A stretch of DNA of 64,000 nt from Clostridia bacterium (GCA_017435665.1 JAFSEP010000063.1:1-64000), one strand, 5' to 3'; counted from the first letter of the stretch, positions 23,824 through 33,842 are shown. The notes: generated by a model from the sequence alone, not told the origin. A program made the numbers and translations.

Positions 23824-26280
23824 TTATTTTAATCCGAGCATTTCCTCAGAGGCTTCTCTCATTTTGTATTTAAGAATTTTACCTGCAGCATTCATGGGAA
23901 ATTCTTTTGTAAAAATGAAATATCTCGGCACCTTGTGTCTTGCCATATGTGAATTGCCGTATTCTCTCATCTCATTCTCATCGGCTTCCTCACCCTTATG
24001 AAGAATTATCCATGCGCAGGCTTCCTCACCGTAGCGTGTATCGGGCACGGCTACAACCTGTACATCACGCACCTTAGGATGTGTGAGATAAAACTCCTCA
24101 ATTTCACGGGGATAAAGATTTTCGCCTCCACGGATAATCATATCCTTTAGTCTGCCCGTTATTTTATAATATCCGTCCTCAGTTTTGCAGGCTATGTCTC
24201 CCGAATGGAGCCAGCCCTCCTTATCAATTGCCTGATTTGTTGCCTGAGGCATTTTGTAATATCCCTTCATAATGTTAAAGCCTCTTGCAACAAATTCACC
24301 GTTTTCACCGTCAGGTAAATCCTCGCCGGTTTCAGGGTCAATAATCTTACATTCCACACCGGGGAAAGCGCTTCCGACGGTTTCGACTCTGTGGTCAATA
24401 TCCTCATTTACCTCACCCATAGTGCATCCGGGCGATGCTTCCGTCTGACCGTAAACGCTGATGATTTCTTTCATATTCATTTCATCAGCAGCCCTTCTCA
24501 TAAGGTCTGCAGGGCAGTTTGCTCCCGCCATAATACCCGTTCTCATATATGAGAAGTTGGTTTTTGCGAAGTCAGCGTGGTTAAACATTGCAATAAACAT
24601 TGTGGGAACACCGTTAAAGCAGGTAATTCTCTCATTATTTATGCATGAAAGTGAAGATTTCGGTGAGAAGTACGGAAGCGGACAAAGAGTACCACCGTGG
24701 GTCATCATTGACGTCATAGAAAGCACCATACCGAAGCAATGGAACATAGGCACCTGAATCATCATACGGTCAGCCGTTGAAAGATCCATTCTGTCACCGA
24801 TTATCTTACCGTTGTTTATAATGTTGCTGTGAGTAAGCATTACACCCTTGGGGAAGCCCGTTGTGCCTGAGGTATACTGCATATTGCATACGTCATCAGG
24901 CTTTACCATTGAGGCTCTGCGTCTTACCTCCTCCTGAGGTATCAGGGATGCTCTGTCAAGCATCTGTTCCCAGGTCAGACAGCCCTTCATAGAAAAACCA
25001 ACCGTTATAATGTTTCTGAGGAAGGGAAGATTTTTACAGTAAAGAGGCTTGCCGGCTTCAAGTGTTTCAAGCTCAGGACAAAGCTCCTGCATAATTTCCT
25101 TATAATTCGAATCCTTGCAGTCTTCTATCATAACAAGAGTATGCGTATCGGACTGTCTTAACAGGTATTCTACCTCGTGTATTTTGTATGCTGTATTAAC
25201 TGTCACGAGAACTGCACCGATTTTTGTTGTTGCCCAAAAGGTCAGGAACCATGCAGGAACATTCGTTGCCCAGACAGCAACATGGTGACCGGGCTTTACA
25301 CCGAGTGATATGAGTGAAGCTGCAACCTCGTCAACATCACGTCTGAACTGTGCATAGGTTCTCGTATAATCAAGAGTGGTGTATTTGAAAGCATATTGAT
25401 CAGGATACTTTTCAGCCATAACATCAAGCACCTGAGAAAATGTCTTATCAATAACATCAAACTTTTTCCATGGGTGCGTACCTGTTCTTGAACGGTTATA
25501 ATAAAGGCTGCTGACATCACTGATTTTCGCCGTTTCGTTTGCAATATAGCTGGCAAAATGAGTCAGTACTATATCAGCGTCATTAATTTCATCGTTCCAG
25601 TCAGCGCAGATAAAGCCGTCAAAATTAAGAGAACGCAGAGAATCCATAAACTCATTAACGGGAAGCTCTCCCTCACCGATGAGCACATCTGTATCCCCTT
25701 TTCTGTCACCGATACGCACATATCTTATGTATGCCCCAAGGTTCTGAATAGTTTTTTCGGCATTCTCATCACCGTAAAAATAGGTTTCTCTTATATTCCA
25801 CGCAGCACCGAGAACTACTGTGCCAAAGCTGTTGATAATGTCAACAACATTCATTGTGTGAGCAAGACAGCCGGAGGTCTCCAGCAGTATTTCCACATCT
25901 CCCGCTTCTGCCTTTTTTATTGCGGGAGTCAGCATATTTCTGAGCCGATCGGTTTCAATTTTTTTGTCAATACGTATAATAACACTTGAAATATTAGCAC
26001 TTACAGCCATATCTATGTATTTTTCCAAAGCTGAGGCCGATGCGTTTTCGCTGTCAACCGCATACGGGTAAGTAAGGGCAGAAACCGAAAGATTTCTGTT
26101 ACGAAGCTTTCTTTTTGCATCGGATAAATTATTATTTTTCAATATGCTGTCGGCATGATTTCGTCTTTCTGCCTCAGCATCATATATTTCTATACCTGAA
26201 TAACCGTAATCATATGCAAATTTGCATAAGCTGAGAAAGGAATTTCTGCTTACGTTACAGGTTGAAAAAGCGAGTTTCAT
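23824..26280 (-). CDS. TIM-barrel (sugar-isomerase-like) - acyl-CoA synthetase fusion
   Basis: An 818-residue fusion. Residues 1 to about 250 resemble a xylose-isomerase/AP-endonuclease-2 TIM barrel (AFSTCNVSRNSFLSL, GYSGIEIYDAEAE, VEILLETSG). Two usual metal sites look altered: the W-D-x-x-H pattern reads WNIRE and the H-x-K-D pattern reads RIGD. From about 270 there is a complete acyl-CoA ligase: YTSGTTGFPKGVMLTHSN, YGQTEASPG, LHSGDIACKTEDGYY, KDMIIRGGENLYP and the catalytic Lys in NAAGKILKYK. The ligase should be active; the barrel may bind a ligand only. The ATG at 26280 has GAGGAG 8 bases upstream and lies 1 base after the stop of the LeuA-like gene. Confidence 0.9.
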   Translation of the reverse strand: MKLAFSTCNVSRNSFLSLCKFAYDYGYSGIEIYDAEAERRNHADSILKNNNLSDAKRKLRNRNLSVSALTYPYAVDSENASASALEKYIDMAVSANISSVIIRIDKKIETDRLRNMLTPAIKKAEAGDVEILLETSGCLAHTMNVVDIINSFGTVVLGAAWNIRETYFYGDENAEKTIQNLGAYIRYVRIGDRKGDTDVLIGEGELPVNEFMDSLRSLNFDGFICADWNDEINDADIVLTHFASYIANETAKISDVSSLYYNRSRTGTHPWKKFDVIDKTFSQVLDVMAEKYPDQYAFKYTTLDYTRTYAQFRRDVDEVAASLISLGVKPGHHVAVWATNVPAWFLTFWATTKIGAVLVTVNTAYKIHEVEYLLRQSDTHTLVMIEDCKDSNYKEIMQELCPELETLEAGKPLYCKNLPFLRNIITVGFSMKGCLTWEQMLDRASLIPQEEVRRRASMVKPDDVCNMQYTSGTTGFPKGVMLTHSNIINNGKIIGDRMDLSTADRMMIQVPMFHCFGMVLSMTSMMTHGGTLCPLPYFSPKSSLSCINNERITCFNGVPTMFIAMFNHADFAKTNFSYMRTGIMAGANCPADLMRRAADEMNMKEIISVYGQTEASPGCTMGEVNEDIDHRVETVGSAFPGVECKIIDPETGEDLPDGENGEFVARGFNIMKGYYKMPQATNQAIDKEGWLHSGDIACKTEDGYYKITGRLKDMIIRGGENLYPREIEEFYLTHPKVRDVQVVAVPDTRYGEEACAWIILHKGEEADENEMREYGNSHMARHKVPRYFIFTKEFPMNAAGKILKYKMREASEEMLGLK

Positions 26281-26281
26281 T

Positions 26282-27673
26282 TCAGTTCTCCTCAAAAATG
26301 ATTTTATTGAGTGCGTTTATATAAGCACGGATGCTTGCGCCCACGATGTCGGTTGAAAGACCGTTTCCGGAATAAAGCTTTCCGTTACTTCTCAGTCTTA
26401 CAAGAGCCGCACCGAGAGCCTCTTTTCCTTCGGTAACCGATTGAATCTGGAAATCGTCAAGCTCATAGTGATAACCTATGCTCTGCTCTATTGCTCTGAA
26501 TGCGGCATCTATGGGGCCGTCGCCTATACTGACACCGCTGAGCTTTTCTCCGTCTTTTATGAGTATTACGTTTGCCATAGCAGTTGTGTTGTGGTTACTG
26601 TTTGCCATATATGTTTCAAGATGATAGGTTGAGGGGGCCTGCATTGCATAGCTTGCAACAAGAGCCTCAAGCTCCTTTGCGCCTATTGAATTTTTCTTTG
26701 TGCACACGTGCTTAACAGCCTCAAAGATTTTTCCGTTATCCTCGTCGGAAAGCTCGTATCCGAGAACCCTTACAGCTTCGCAGGTCTGAGACAAGGAGCT
26801 GTCTGCATCAAGGCATATATTGTCCGCAGAAGTCTCATTTTCGGTATTCTGCATATCGTGTTCGGTATTAATTTTTTTCATCATAACGGCAATATCTCTG
26901 TGAATTTCAGTTGTAAGAAGGTCACAGGAAACGCCTATGCTTTCGCCTCTTGCATTGATAATATCGGCAAACTTATCGGCAAGAAGTGTGTCTTTTCCGC
27001 ACATTGCAATTTTCACACCGTCAGCACCGCTGCTTATAGCTTCGATTGCACAGGCAACTGCCATACTGATTGCGTCGGAAACCTGAACGTATACGGGTAT
27101 ATTACATTCCTTCTTAACAGCGGTAACGATTTTTGCGAATTCGCCGGGAAGGGATACACCTGCATCGTCACAAAGTGTAACTGACGTTGCACCGTTTTCT
27201 TCCGCCTTCTTACAAGCATTTACAACGAAATCAGCTTCTGCTCTCGTTGCATCCGTTGCAACAAATTCAACGCACTCACACTTTTCCTTCGCAGCCTTGC
27301 AAAGCTCTTCAATTTTACCAAGCATTTTAACATCTTTATAATGATACATATACTCCATCTGTACCGTTGAAACGGGCAGTATAACCTGAAGGCAGGGCTT
27401 TGCCGCAGATCTGATGCTCTCCCACGCTTCATTCAGACTTTCTGCCGTAAATCCGACGGGAATACACAGAGTGCTGTTTTTCACAACAGTTGCAATCGTT
27501 CTGTTTATGATAGTGTCTTCCTTTACGTTTTTTATCGGTGCAAGCTCAAGTGCATTGACACCCAAAGAATCTATACAGTTTGCCAATGCAGTCTTTTCTC
27601 TGAAAAGCAGTGATACTGCACGATCCTGAGCAAGTGTTCTCAAGGTATAATCTGCTACAAATATTTTTTTCAT
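26282..27673 (-). CDS. LeuA-like protein with degenerate catalytic site and intact regulatory domain
   Basis: A 463-residue homologue of 2-isopropylmalate synthase. The catalytic-type barrel (residues 1 to about 270) starts VADYTLRTLAQD where active enzymes have DTTLRDGEQ. The metal-binding HxHDD segment reads VQVSDA, and the segment around NGIGERAGN reads AMCGKDTLL. The C-terminal LeuA dimer/allosteric domain is well kept (SIGDGPIDAAFRAIEQ, LSTDIVGASIRAYINALN). So it is probably not a normal synthase; it may sense leucine or a related acid. The ATG at 27673 has AGGTGG 8 bases upstream; the earlier in-frame codon is a GTG inside that site. First gene after the Leu T-box. Confidence 0.86.
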   Translation of the reverse strand: MKKIFVADYTLRTLAQDRAVSLLFREKTALANCIDSLGVNALELAPIKNVKEDTIINRTIATVVKNSTLCIPVGFTAESLNEAWESIRSAAKPCLQVILPVSTVQMEYMYHYKDVKMLGKIEELCKAAKEKCECVEFVATDATRAEADFVVNACKKAEENGATSVTLCDDAGVSLPGEFAKIVTAVKKECNIPVYVQVSDAISMAVACAIEAISSGADGVKIAMCGKDTLLADKFADIINARGESIGVSCDLLTTEIHRDIAVMMKKINTEHDMQNTENETSADNICLDADSSLSQTCEAVRVLGYELSDEDNGKIFEAVKHVCTKKNSIGAKELEALVASYAMQAPSTYHLETYMANSNHNTTAMANVILIKDGEKLSGVSIGDGPIDAAFRAIEQSIGYHYELDDFQIQSVTEGKEALGAALVRLRSNGKLYSGNGLSTDIVGASIRAYINALNKIIFEEN

Positions 27674-27691
27674 TTTTGTTTCCACCTTCTG

Positions 27692-27960
27692 AAAAAATTA
27701 AAACCGCAGAAATCACAAAGGATTTCTGCGGGATGATTAACTGAATAACCACGGTACCACCCGTATTGCTGCTTTCGCAACCACTCTGAAGCTCTGATAA
27801 GCCTTTGATCTGTAACGGGATCCCCCGTAACCTCTTACTGTTTTCTGAGGTTCTGCTCCGATACGAGACTGTTTTTCAGATTCTTTATTACCTCACACCA
27901 AACGGTAACTCTCTGTGAAAGCAGGCTGAAAAACATAATATCTTCACTGCATTTGTGATT
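27692..27960 (-). promoter_or_regulatory. T-box leader, specifier CTC (Leu)
   Basis: Minus-strand leader with CAGAGAG and TTTGGTGTGA of stem I, the T-box GGGTGGTACCGTGG (27749-27762) and an 11-bp terminator stem CCGCAGAAATC/GATTTCTGCGG (27704-27731) followed by TTTTAATTTTTT. Helices GTTTTTCAG/CTGAAAAAC and GATAT/GTATC frame AGTCTC; the specifier is read as CTC (27865-27867, Leu), 28 bases after GGTG as in the Ile leader. It controls the LeuA-like and barrel-ligase genes. Confidence 0.88.
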
Positions 27961-27967
27961 TTTGTGT

Positions 27968-27996
27968 ATTTTACAACACAATTGTTTTTTTGTCAA
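27968..27996 (-). promoter_or_regulatory. Promoter of the Leu T-box operon
   Basis: Minus-strand TTGACA (27991-27996), 17-base spacer, TAAAAT (27968-27973). Confidence 0.8.
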
Positions 27997-28046
27997 TACA
28001 TTTTATCAAATTTTTGCTTTAAACCGCTAAATTTCTATAAAGAAAC

Positions 28047-28078
28047 GGCGGTACATTGTTTTTTTACAAGGTACCGCC
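28047..28078 (-). terminator. Terminator after the sigma-factor genes
   Basis: Stem GGCGGTAC plus TTGT, paired with ACAA plus GTACCGCC across a short A-rich loop, 9 bases beyond the stop at 28088. On the minus strand it is followed by GTTTCTTT, a weak T tract; the plus strand side has TTTT. Confidence 0.6.
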
Positions 28079-28087
28079 TTTTGAATA

Positions 28088-29185
28088 TTATAAATCCTTC
28101 AGGAATTTGCTTCTGCTGGGATGACGGATTTTTCTCAGAGCCTTAGCCTCAATCTGTCTTATTCTTTCTCTTGTAACGTCAAATTCCTTGCCAACCTCCT
28201 CAAGAGTCATCGGCTTTCCGTTGTCAAGTCCGAAGCGCATTGCGATAACACGAGCCTCTCGGGGAGTAAGTGTCTTCAGAACCTCACCTATTTTTTCTCT
28301 CCTGAGTGTTTTTGCTGCCGCATCATCGGGAGAAAGTGCTTCATCGTCAGGAATAAAGTCGCCAAGATGGCTGTCCTCCTCTTCACCAATGGGAGTTTCA
28401 AGAGAAACGGGCTCCTGAGAAATACGGAGAATTTCCCTGACCTTATCAATGGGCATATCAAGCTCTTCCGAAATTTCTTCAGCAGTAGCCTCATGGCCGT
28501 TTCTGTGAAGCAAAAGACTGCTTGTCTTCTTAACCTTGTTTATAGTTTCGACCATATGAACGGGTATGCGTATTGTTCTTCCCTGATCTGCAATAGCACG
28601 TGTAATAGCCTGTCTTATCCACCAGGTGGCATAAGTTGAAAACTTGAAGCCCTTTGAATAGTCAAACTTGTCAACTGCCTTCATAAGACCCATATTACCT
28701 TCCTGAATAAGATCAAGGAACTGCATTCCCCTGCCCACATATCTCTTTGCAATACTTACAACAAGACGAAGATTTGCTTCCGTAAGTCTGCGCTTTGCTT
28801 CGGGGTCATCCTCCGAAATTCTTATTGCCAGTTCAATTTCTTCTTCGGGAGAAAGAAGCTCAACAACACCGATTTCTTTAAGGTATACCTTAACCGGATC
28901 ATCTACCATGGCAGACTGTGCATCAGTAAAGGTTGCCTCATCTGTATCGTAATTCTTGACATTATCAATATCGATGGAAAGCTCATCCAACAGATTATCA
29001 CTCAGGTCATCAACAATTTCAATATTGCGGCTCTCGATAGCGGCATAGATTTTTTCCATTTCATCAAAATCGATATCGTTTTCCACAAGAAGCATATCAA
29101 TATCGTTTGAAAAAAGCTTATTCTCGTTTTTTGAGGCCTTTTCTATAAGACCGTCAATCAGGCTTTTTTTATCTTTGTTTTCCAT
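28088..29185 (-). CDS. rpoD: Primary-type RNA polymerase sigma factor RpoD/SigA
   Basis: A 365-residue group 1 sigma-70 factor. Region 1.2 begins at [13 protein letters not shown]; region 2 has [30 protein letters not shown] and the promoter-melting [16 protein letters not shown]; region 3 starts near TINKVKK; region 4.2 is the classical [20 protein letters not shown] ending SRSKFLKDL. The length is typical of Firmicutes SigA. It lies 50 bases downstream of a near-copy (29236-30333), with GGAAAGGAAA before its ATG. Its canonical region 4 tail suggests this copy is the ordinary housekeeping factor, but that is inference. Confidence 0.95.
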   Translation of the reverse strand: MENKDKKSLIDGLIEKASKNENKLFSNDIDMLLVENDIDFDEMEKIYAAIESRNIEIVDDLSDNLLDELSIDIDNVKNYDTDEATFTDAQSAMVDDPVKVYLKEIGVVELLSPEEEIELAIRISEDDPEAKRRLTEANLRLVVSIAKRYVGRGMQFLDLIQEGNMGLMKAVDKFDYSKGFKFSTYATWWIRQAITRAIADQGRTIRIPVHMVETINKVKKTSSLLLHRNGHEATAEEISEELDMPIDKVREILRISQEPVSLETPIGEEEDSHLGDFIPDDEALSPDDAAAKTLRREKIGEVLKTLTPREARVIAMRFGLDNGKPMTLEEVGKEFDVTRERIRQIEAKALRKIRHPSRSKFLKDL

Positions 29186-29235
29186 TATGATTTTCCTTTC
29201 CTGTATTACAGAATCACAATTTTTAAAATTTCCGA

Positions 29236-30333
29236 TTAAAAACCGGTGAGATATTTAATTGCTCCGGGACGGCGGATTTTTCTCAATGCCTTTGATTCAA
29301 TCTGTCTGATTCTTTCACGTGTGATATCAAATTCCTTGCCTACGTCTTCAAGTGTCATAGGAACACCTGTGTCCAGTCCGAAGCGAAGTATGATAACCTT
29401 TGCTTCTCTGGGTGTAAGTGTGTTATTAAGCACCTCTTTAATCTGCTCCTTGAGCATCATACGTGATGCTGCATCATCGGGTGAAAGTGCCTCGTCATCC
29501 GGAATGAAGTCGCCGAGATGACTGTCCTCCTCCTCGCCAATGGGAGTTTCAAGAGAAACGGGCTCCTGAGAAATTCTGAGAACCTCACGCACCTTTTCAG
29601 GGGGCATATTAAGCTCCTCAGCGATTTCCTCGGCAGTTGCTTCGTGACCGTTTCTGTGAAGTAAAAGACTGCTTGCTTTTTTAACCTTATTAATTGTTTC
29701 CACCATATGCACAGGTATACGGATTGTTCTTCCCTGATCAGCAATGGCTCTTGTTATGGATTGTCTTATCCACCAGGTTGCATAGGTTGAAAACTTGAAG
29801 CCCTTTGAATAGTCAAACTTTTCAACAGCCTTGATAAGACCCATATTTCCTTCCTGAATAAGGTCAAGAAACTGCATACCTCTGCCTACATATCTCTTTG
29901 CAATACTTACAACCAGACGCAGGTTTGCTTCAGTAAGTCTCTGCTTTGCCTCAACATCATTATCGGCAATTCTTACCGCAAGCTCAATTTCCTCTTCAGG
30001 GGTAAGAAGCTTTACATTGCCGATTTCTTTAAGATAAACCTTAACGGGATCATCAACCGTATTAATTTTAACATCGTCAGCGTAATCATCTGTCATATAA
30101 CCCTTGGGGTTATCAATTTCAACGGAAAGACCTTCAATGATATCTCTGTCAAGATCATCAATAATCTCAATACCGTTGCTTTCAATCATAGAATAAATTT
30201 TTTCAACCTCATCGATATCAATATCCCCGTCGATTATCAGGTTATCAATTTCGCTGGAGGAAATCTTGCCGCCATTCTTATTGGCTTTTTCTATAAGAAG
30301 ATTTACCGAATTTTTCTTTTCATTAATTTCCAT
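29236..30333 (-). CDS. Second, tandem RpoD/SigA-type sigma factor
   Basis: A second 365-residue sigma-70 factor with the same domain order and near-identical region 2 ([30 protein letters not shown]). It differs in the acidic N-terminal region and at the end of region 4.2, which reads [20 protein letters not shown] then GAIKYLTGF instead of the usual RHPSRSK. Because the -35 recognition helix is kept but the tail is changed, promoter preference could differ subtly. It lies 13 bases after dnaG and precedes the other copy. A frameshift or pseudogene is excluded by the intact frame. Confidence 0.93.
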   Translation of the reverse strand: MEINEKKNSVNLLIEKANKNGGKISSSEIDNLIIDGDIDIDEVEKIYSMIESNGIEIIDDLDRDIIEGLSVEIDNPKGYMTDDYADDVKINTVDDPVKVYLKEIGNVKLLTPEEEIELAVRIADNDVEAKQRLTEANLRLVVSIAKRYVGRGMQFLDLIQEGNMGLIKAVEKFDYSKGFKFSTYATWWIRQSITRAIADQGRTIRIPVHMVETINKVKKASSLLLHRNGHEATAEEIAEELNMPPEKVREVLRISQEPVSLETPIGEEEDSHLGDFIPDDEALSPDDAASRMMLKEQIKEVLNNTLTPREAKVIILRFGLDTGVPMTLEDVGKEFDITRERIRQIESKALRKIRRPGAIKYLTGF

Positions 30334-30346
30334 TTTCTGTTTCCTT

Positions 30347-32116
30347 TCAATCTTTACTTCTTTTAAATAATTTCATAAACTCATCGTCTCCCATTTCGGA
30401 GAAATTCATATCGGTCTTAACGGATTTTTCTTTTTCTTCCTTAATGACCTTAATACAATCCCTGCATTCCTTCACTGAATGATTAAGATTTTCCGATTTC
30501 ATTTCTATCGACTTGACAGCATCAATTTCTTCAACAGAAAAAGTCGAATCGGCAATAAGGCTCAAATCAATATTTGCTCCCTTATCAATTCTTTCCGTAA
30601 TAATCTGAAACAACCGTCGGTTAAAATCGGTAATAAAATCTTCAGCAGAGATTTCTCCTTTGACTTTTACCCAGAAATCAGGGTTGCGCATCAGGGAGGA
30701 TAAAAGTGTTTCCTCAGCGTTTGTACCTCTGAGATTCTTGCTCTTCTGCGGATTTACTTTATTATTAAGACCCGATATCTCCTTCTGGATTTCTCTGAAT
30801 TTATCGGTTCTTTTACGGAAATTCCGTTTTTTGCTTAACGATTCAATCTGACTCATCAGAGCTTCTTTGCTGAAAGAAAGCTCGTTACATATTTTGGTGG
30901 CATAAACGTCTTTTGCAATAATATCGTCCGTCTCACTCAGGATCTGAGCAACAGCTTTGATAAAATTAAGCTTACCGTCAGAGGATTCAATGTCATATTT
31001 ATTCTTTTCTTCAATTATTTTATATTCGATATCGTTTGCGGCACCTGTTATAAAGCTTCTGAATTTTTCAGGTCCGTATTTTTTAAGAATTTCGTCAGGA
31101 TCCTTTCCGCCGGTCATCTTGATAACCTTAACTTTAAGTCCCACAGAGCCAAAAACCTGTATCGCTCTTTCGGTAGCCTTTCTTCCCGCCTCATCATTAT
31201 CAAAGCAAAGAAGAATCTCATCTGCATACCGTGAAAGCAGCTTTGCCATTTCGGGGGTAAATGCAGTTCCCAAAGCAGCAACGGTGTTTGTAAAGCCTGC
31301 CTGATATAAGGCGATTACATCCATATATCCCTCAACAACCATAAGCTGACCGTCATTACTGTTTTTTGCGTTGTTAAGAGAAAATACACCGAGACTTTTC
31401 TTATAAACCAAGGTATCTGAGCTGTTGACGTACTTCGGCTTACTGTCATCAAGAACACGTCCGCCGAAAGCGACTACTCTTCCTCTGACATCGATAATGG
31501 GAACCATTACTCTGTTGCGGAAATTATCGTAATAACTCGTTTTGTCGGTTTTGGTGCTTTTCTTTGCAAGGTCGGCTTCATATACCTCTTCATTAGAATA
31601 TCCCAGCTTACGCAGATGCCTGAGAAGCGAATCCCAGCTGTCAGGAGCATATCCCAAGCCGAATTTGCGTATGGTAGACATTGTATAACCTCTTGAAAGA
31701 TAGTATTCAAGTGCCACCTTGCCTTCTTCGCTCATAAGTGTCTGATGAAAAAATTTAGCCGCTTCCTTGTTCATTTCATAAACTCTCTTACGCTTTATAA
31801 TAAGAGAATCATCATAGCCGTCCTCAGGCATAGGCATACCGCTTCTGTCAGCAAGACTTTTGACTGCTTCGATATAGTCAATATTTTCTATGCGCCTGAC
31901 AAAAGAAATTATCTCGCCGCCTGCACCGCAGCCAAAGCAATAGAACGACTGTGTATCGGGATAAACGGTAAATGAAGGGGTCTTTTCATTATGAAAGGGA
32001 CAAAGCCCTATCAGGTTCTTTCCACGCCTTCTCAGGTCAACGTAGGGTGAAATAACGGAAACTATGTCATTATTCATTCTTAGCTGTTCAATAAACTCAT
32101 CGCTGATTCTCGCCAT
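30347..32116 (-). CDS. dnaG: DNA primase
   Basis: A 589-residue primase that makes RNA primers at the replication fork. The N-terminal zinc-binding domain has [11 protein letters not shown] and YCFGCGAGG (residues 40-65). The RNA polymerase core includes [17 protein letters not shown], the TOPRIM motif [18 protein letters not shown] and the [10 protein letters not shown] metal site. The C-terminal third, which binds DnaB, is variable. Strong AGGAGG before the ATG. The order dgt-like/dnaG/rpoD is the classical macromolecular-synthesis arrangement of Firmicutes. Confidence 0.96.
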   Translation of the reverse strand: MARISDEFIEQLRMNNDIVSVISPYVDLRRRGKNLIGLCPFHNEKTPSFTVYPDTQSFYCFGCGAGGEIISFVRRIENIDYIEAVKSLADRSGMPMPEDGYDDSLIIKRKRVYEMNKEAAKFFHQTLMSEEGKVALEYYLSRGYTMSTIRKFGLGYAPDSWDSLLRHLRKLGYSNEEVYEADLAKKSTKTDKTSYYDNFRNRVMVPIIDVRGRVVAFGGRVLDDSKPKYVNSSDTLVYKKSLGVFSLNNAKNSNDGQLMVVEGYMDVIALYQAGFTNTVAALGTAFTPEMAKLLSRYADEILLCFDNDEAGRKATERAIQVFGSVGLKVKVIKMTGGKDPDEILKKYGPEKFRSFITGAANDIEYKIIEEKNKYDIESSDGKLNFIKAVAQILSETDDIIAKDVYATKICNELSFSKEALMSQIESLSKKRNFRKRTDKFREIQKEISGLNNKVNPQKSKNLRGTNAEETLLSSLMRNPDFWVKVKGEISAEDFITDFNRRLFQIITERIDKGANIDLSLIADSTFSVEEIDAVKSIEMKSENLNHSVKECRDCIKVIKEEKEKSVKTDMNFSEMGDDEFMKLFKRSKD

Positions 32117-32138
32117 ATTTCACCCTCCTTTTTATTAT

Positions 32139-33137
32139 TTATTCAAGCCAGCCCTTAGGGATAAACAAATTGTTGTAAACTGTCAGGGCATATCCGTCGG
32201 TCATGCCGGCTATGTAATCGCAGGCAGCTCTCTGAGTGCCTTCTCTGTCAGCAATTTTCTTATATATATCAGGTAATTTATCGGGTCGCTGAGAAAAATA
32301 TTCATACAGCTTTTGAATAAGTGCTATTGCCTTTGTCTCCTCACTTTTGCAAACAGGATTTGTATAAACGTTTGCAAACATAAAGTCGTGAAGCTCATCG
32401 AAGGCTCTTTTCACGTCAGCCTGTATCGTAAGCTCGTTGGTAGTATTGTTTATTGCAGAAAGCACAAGAGTGTTTATTCTTTGTGATTTTGAAAAGCCCA
32501 GAATTTCTCTTATTTCCAAGGGAATATCCTCTTCCGTCATAACTCCGCCCCGTATTGCATCATCGATATCGTGATTGATATAAGCTATTCTGTCAGAGAG
32601 CTTTACTATACGTCCCTCGAGAGTTGCTGCTTCGTCACCTCTCGTATGACAGACAATACCGTCTCTTACCTCAAAGGTAAGATTAAGCCCGGTGCCCTCC
32701 TTTTCAAGCTTATCAACAACTCTCAGGCTCTGTTCATAATGCTTGAAGCCATAAGGATAAACAGCATCAAGTGCCCTTTCTCCTGCATGACCGAAGGGTG
32801 TGTGTCCGAGATCGTGTCCCAATGCAATAGCCTCGGTAAGGTCCTCATTCAGTCTCAGAGCTCTTGCAATAGTTCTTGCAATCTGTGAAACCTCAAGGGT
32901 ATGGGTAAGCCTTGTTCTGTAATGGGCTCCTTCGGGCATAAGAAAAACCTGAGTTTTGTGTTTGAGTCTGCGAAAGGAATTTGAATGTATAATTCTGTCC
33001 CTGTCTCTCTGATACGCAGTTCTTATGGGACACTCTTTTTCTTCTTTTTCACGTCCTTTGGTGTCAGCACAAAGTGCCGCATAGGGTGAAAGAGTCTGTT
33101 TTTCATACTCAAGAGCTCTCATTCTGATTTCAGACAT
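32139..33137 (-). CDS. dGTP triphosphohydrolase-like HD-domain protein
   Basis: A 332-residue HD-superfamily protein. RDRIIHSNSFRRLKHKTQVF is followed by THTLEVSQIARTIARAL and the HD pair GHDLGHTPFGHAGE, all hallmarks of the deoxyguanosinetriphosphate triphosphohydrolase-like (type 2 Dgt) family that hydrolyses dNTPs to nucleoside and triphosphate. A third His/Asp group is in YINHDIDDAIR. It lies 22 bases before dnaG, its standard neighbour in Clostridia. GGGGAG precedes the ATG by 8 bases. Confidence 0.93.
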   Translation of the reverse strand: MSEIRMRALEYEKQTLSPYAALCADTKGREKEEKECPIRTAYQRDRDRIIHSNSFRRLKHKTQVFLMPEGAHYRTRLTHTLEVSQIARTIARALRLNEDLTEAIALGHDLGHTPFGHAGERALDAVYPYGFKHYEQSLRVVDKLEKEGTGLNLTFEVRDGIVCHTRGDEAATLEGRIVKLSDRIAYINHDIDDAIRGGVMTEEDIPLEIREILGFSKSQRINTLVLSAINNTTNELTIQADVKRAFDELHDFMFANVYTNPVCKSEETKAIALIQKLYEYFSQRPDKLPDIYKKIADREGTQRAACDYIAGMTDGYALTVYNNLFIPKGWLE

Positions 33138-33218
33138 AACACAATCTCCCCTTTTTAAATATCATTACATATATTTATACACCAAAAAGAGCGTTAACCC
33201 TTTAAAAATTATCATAAA

Positions 33219-33842
33219 TCAACCGGTTTCGCAAAATCTTTCATCGATTACCTCACAGAAAAATCTTCCGTTACTGACATCTATGAGCTTTTTATTAAAT
33301 CCGTCCACCTTATCCGTCGCCATAACGAATGTAACTTCAACACAATCGGTAAATTCTGTATTTTCAATTATGCCGTCATTTTCGGGAATAAGAGAATTCA
33401 GCTTTCCGTAAAATGTGTAGTCACTTTTCACCTTAACGACGCTGCAAAGGGTCATATTTATCATTTTGGCTGCAACTACCGCAATCTTTGCGCCGTGTGA
33501 ATAAGCCCTTACAAGACCTCCTGCCCCCAAAAGAACACCGCCGAAGTATCTTGTAACAACAACCACAAGGTCTGTCAGATTTTCCTTCAGCAGCACATCA
33601 AGAACAGGTATGCCTGCCGTACCTTGGGGCTCGCCGTCGTCGCTGTAACGGCGTATCTGACCGTCCCTCAACACATAGGCATAAACATTATGGGTGGCAT
33701 CCCAGTGCTTTGCTTTGATTTCATTTATAAACGCAACAGCTTCCTCGTTCGTTGTCACGGGCTTTGCATAGCCGATAAAGCGTGATCTTCTCTCAACAAA
33801 GCTGTCATCAGCCTCAAACTTTATTGTTCTGTATTCATTCAT
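33219..33842 (-). CDS. YigZ/IMPACT-family protein
   Basis: A 207-residue member of the YigZ (UPF0029/IMPACT) family. ERRSRFIGYAKPV, AKHWDATHNVYAYVL, SDDGEPQGTAGIPVLDVL and VVVVTRYFGGVLLGAGGLVR are all diagnostic. Eukaryotic IMPACT regulates the translation kinase GCN2; the bacterial role is not established. Separated from rpmE by a terminator, but close enough (84 bases) for read-through. GGAG precedes the ATG. Confidence 0.93.
   Translation of the reverse strand: MNEYRTIKFEADDSFVERRSRFIGYAKPVTTNEEAVAFINEIKAKHWDATHNVYAYVLRDGQIRRYSDDGEPQGTAGIPVLDVLLKENLTDLVVVVTRYFGGVLLGAGGLVRAYSHGAKIAVVAAKMINMTLCSVVKVKSDYTFYGKLNSLIPENDGIIENTEFTDCVEVTFVMATDKVDGFNKKLIDVSNGRFFCEVIDERFCETG

Noticed and set aside
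23475..27960. Possibility that the branched-chain cluster is a catabolic (fermentation) pathway
   Set aside because: Enzyme content alone would allow it, but T-box leaders with Ile and Leu specifiers are starvation-responsive, which fits catabolism poorly. Not excluded biochemically, since the oxidoreductase is reversible.
29236..30333. Tandem sigma gene as an assembly duplication
   Set aside because: The two genes differ at many scattered positions and in both terminal regions, so they are genuine paralogues and not a repeated contig piece.
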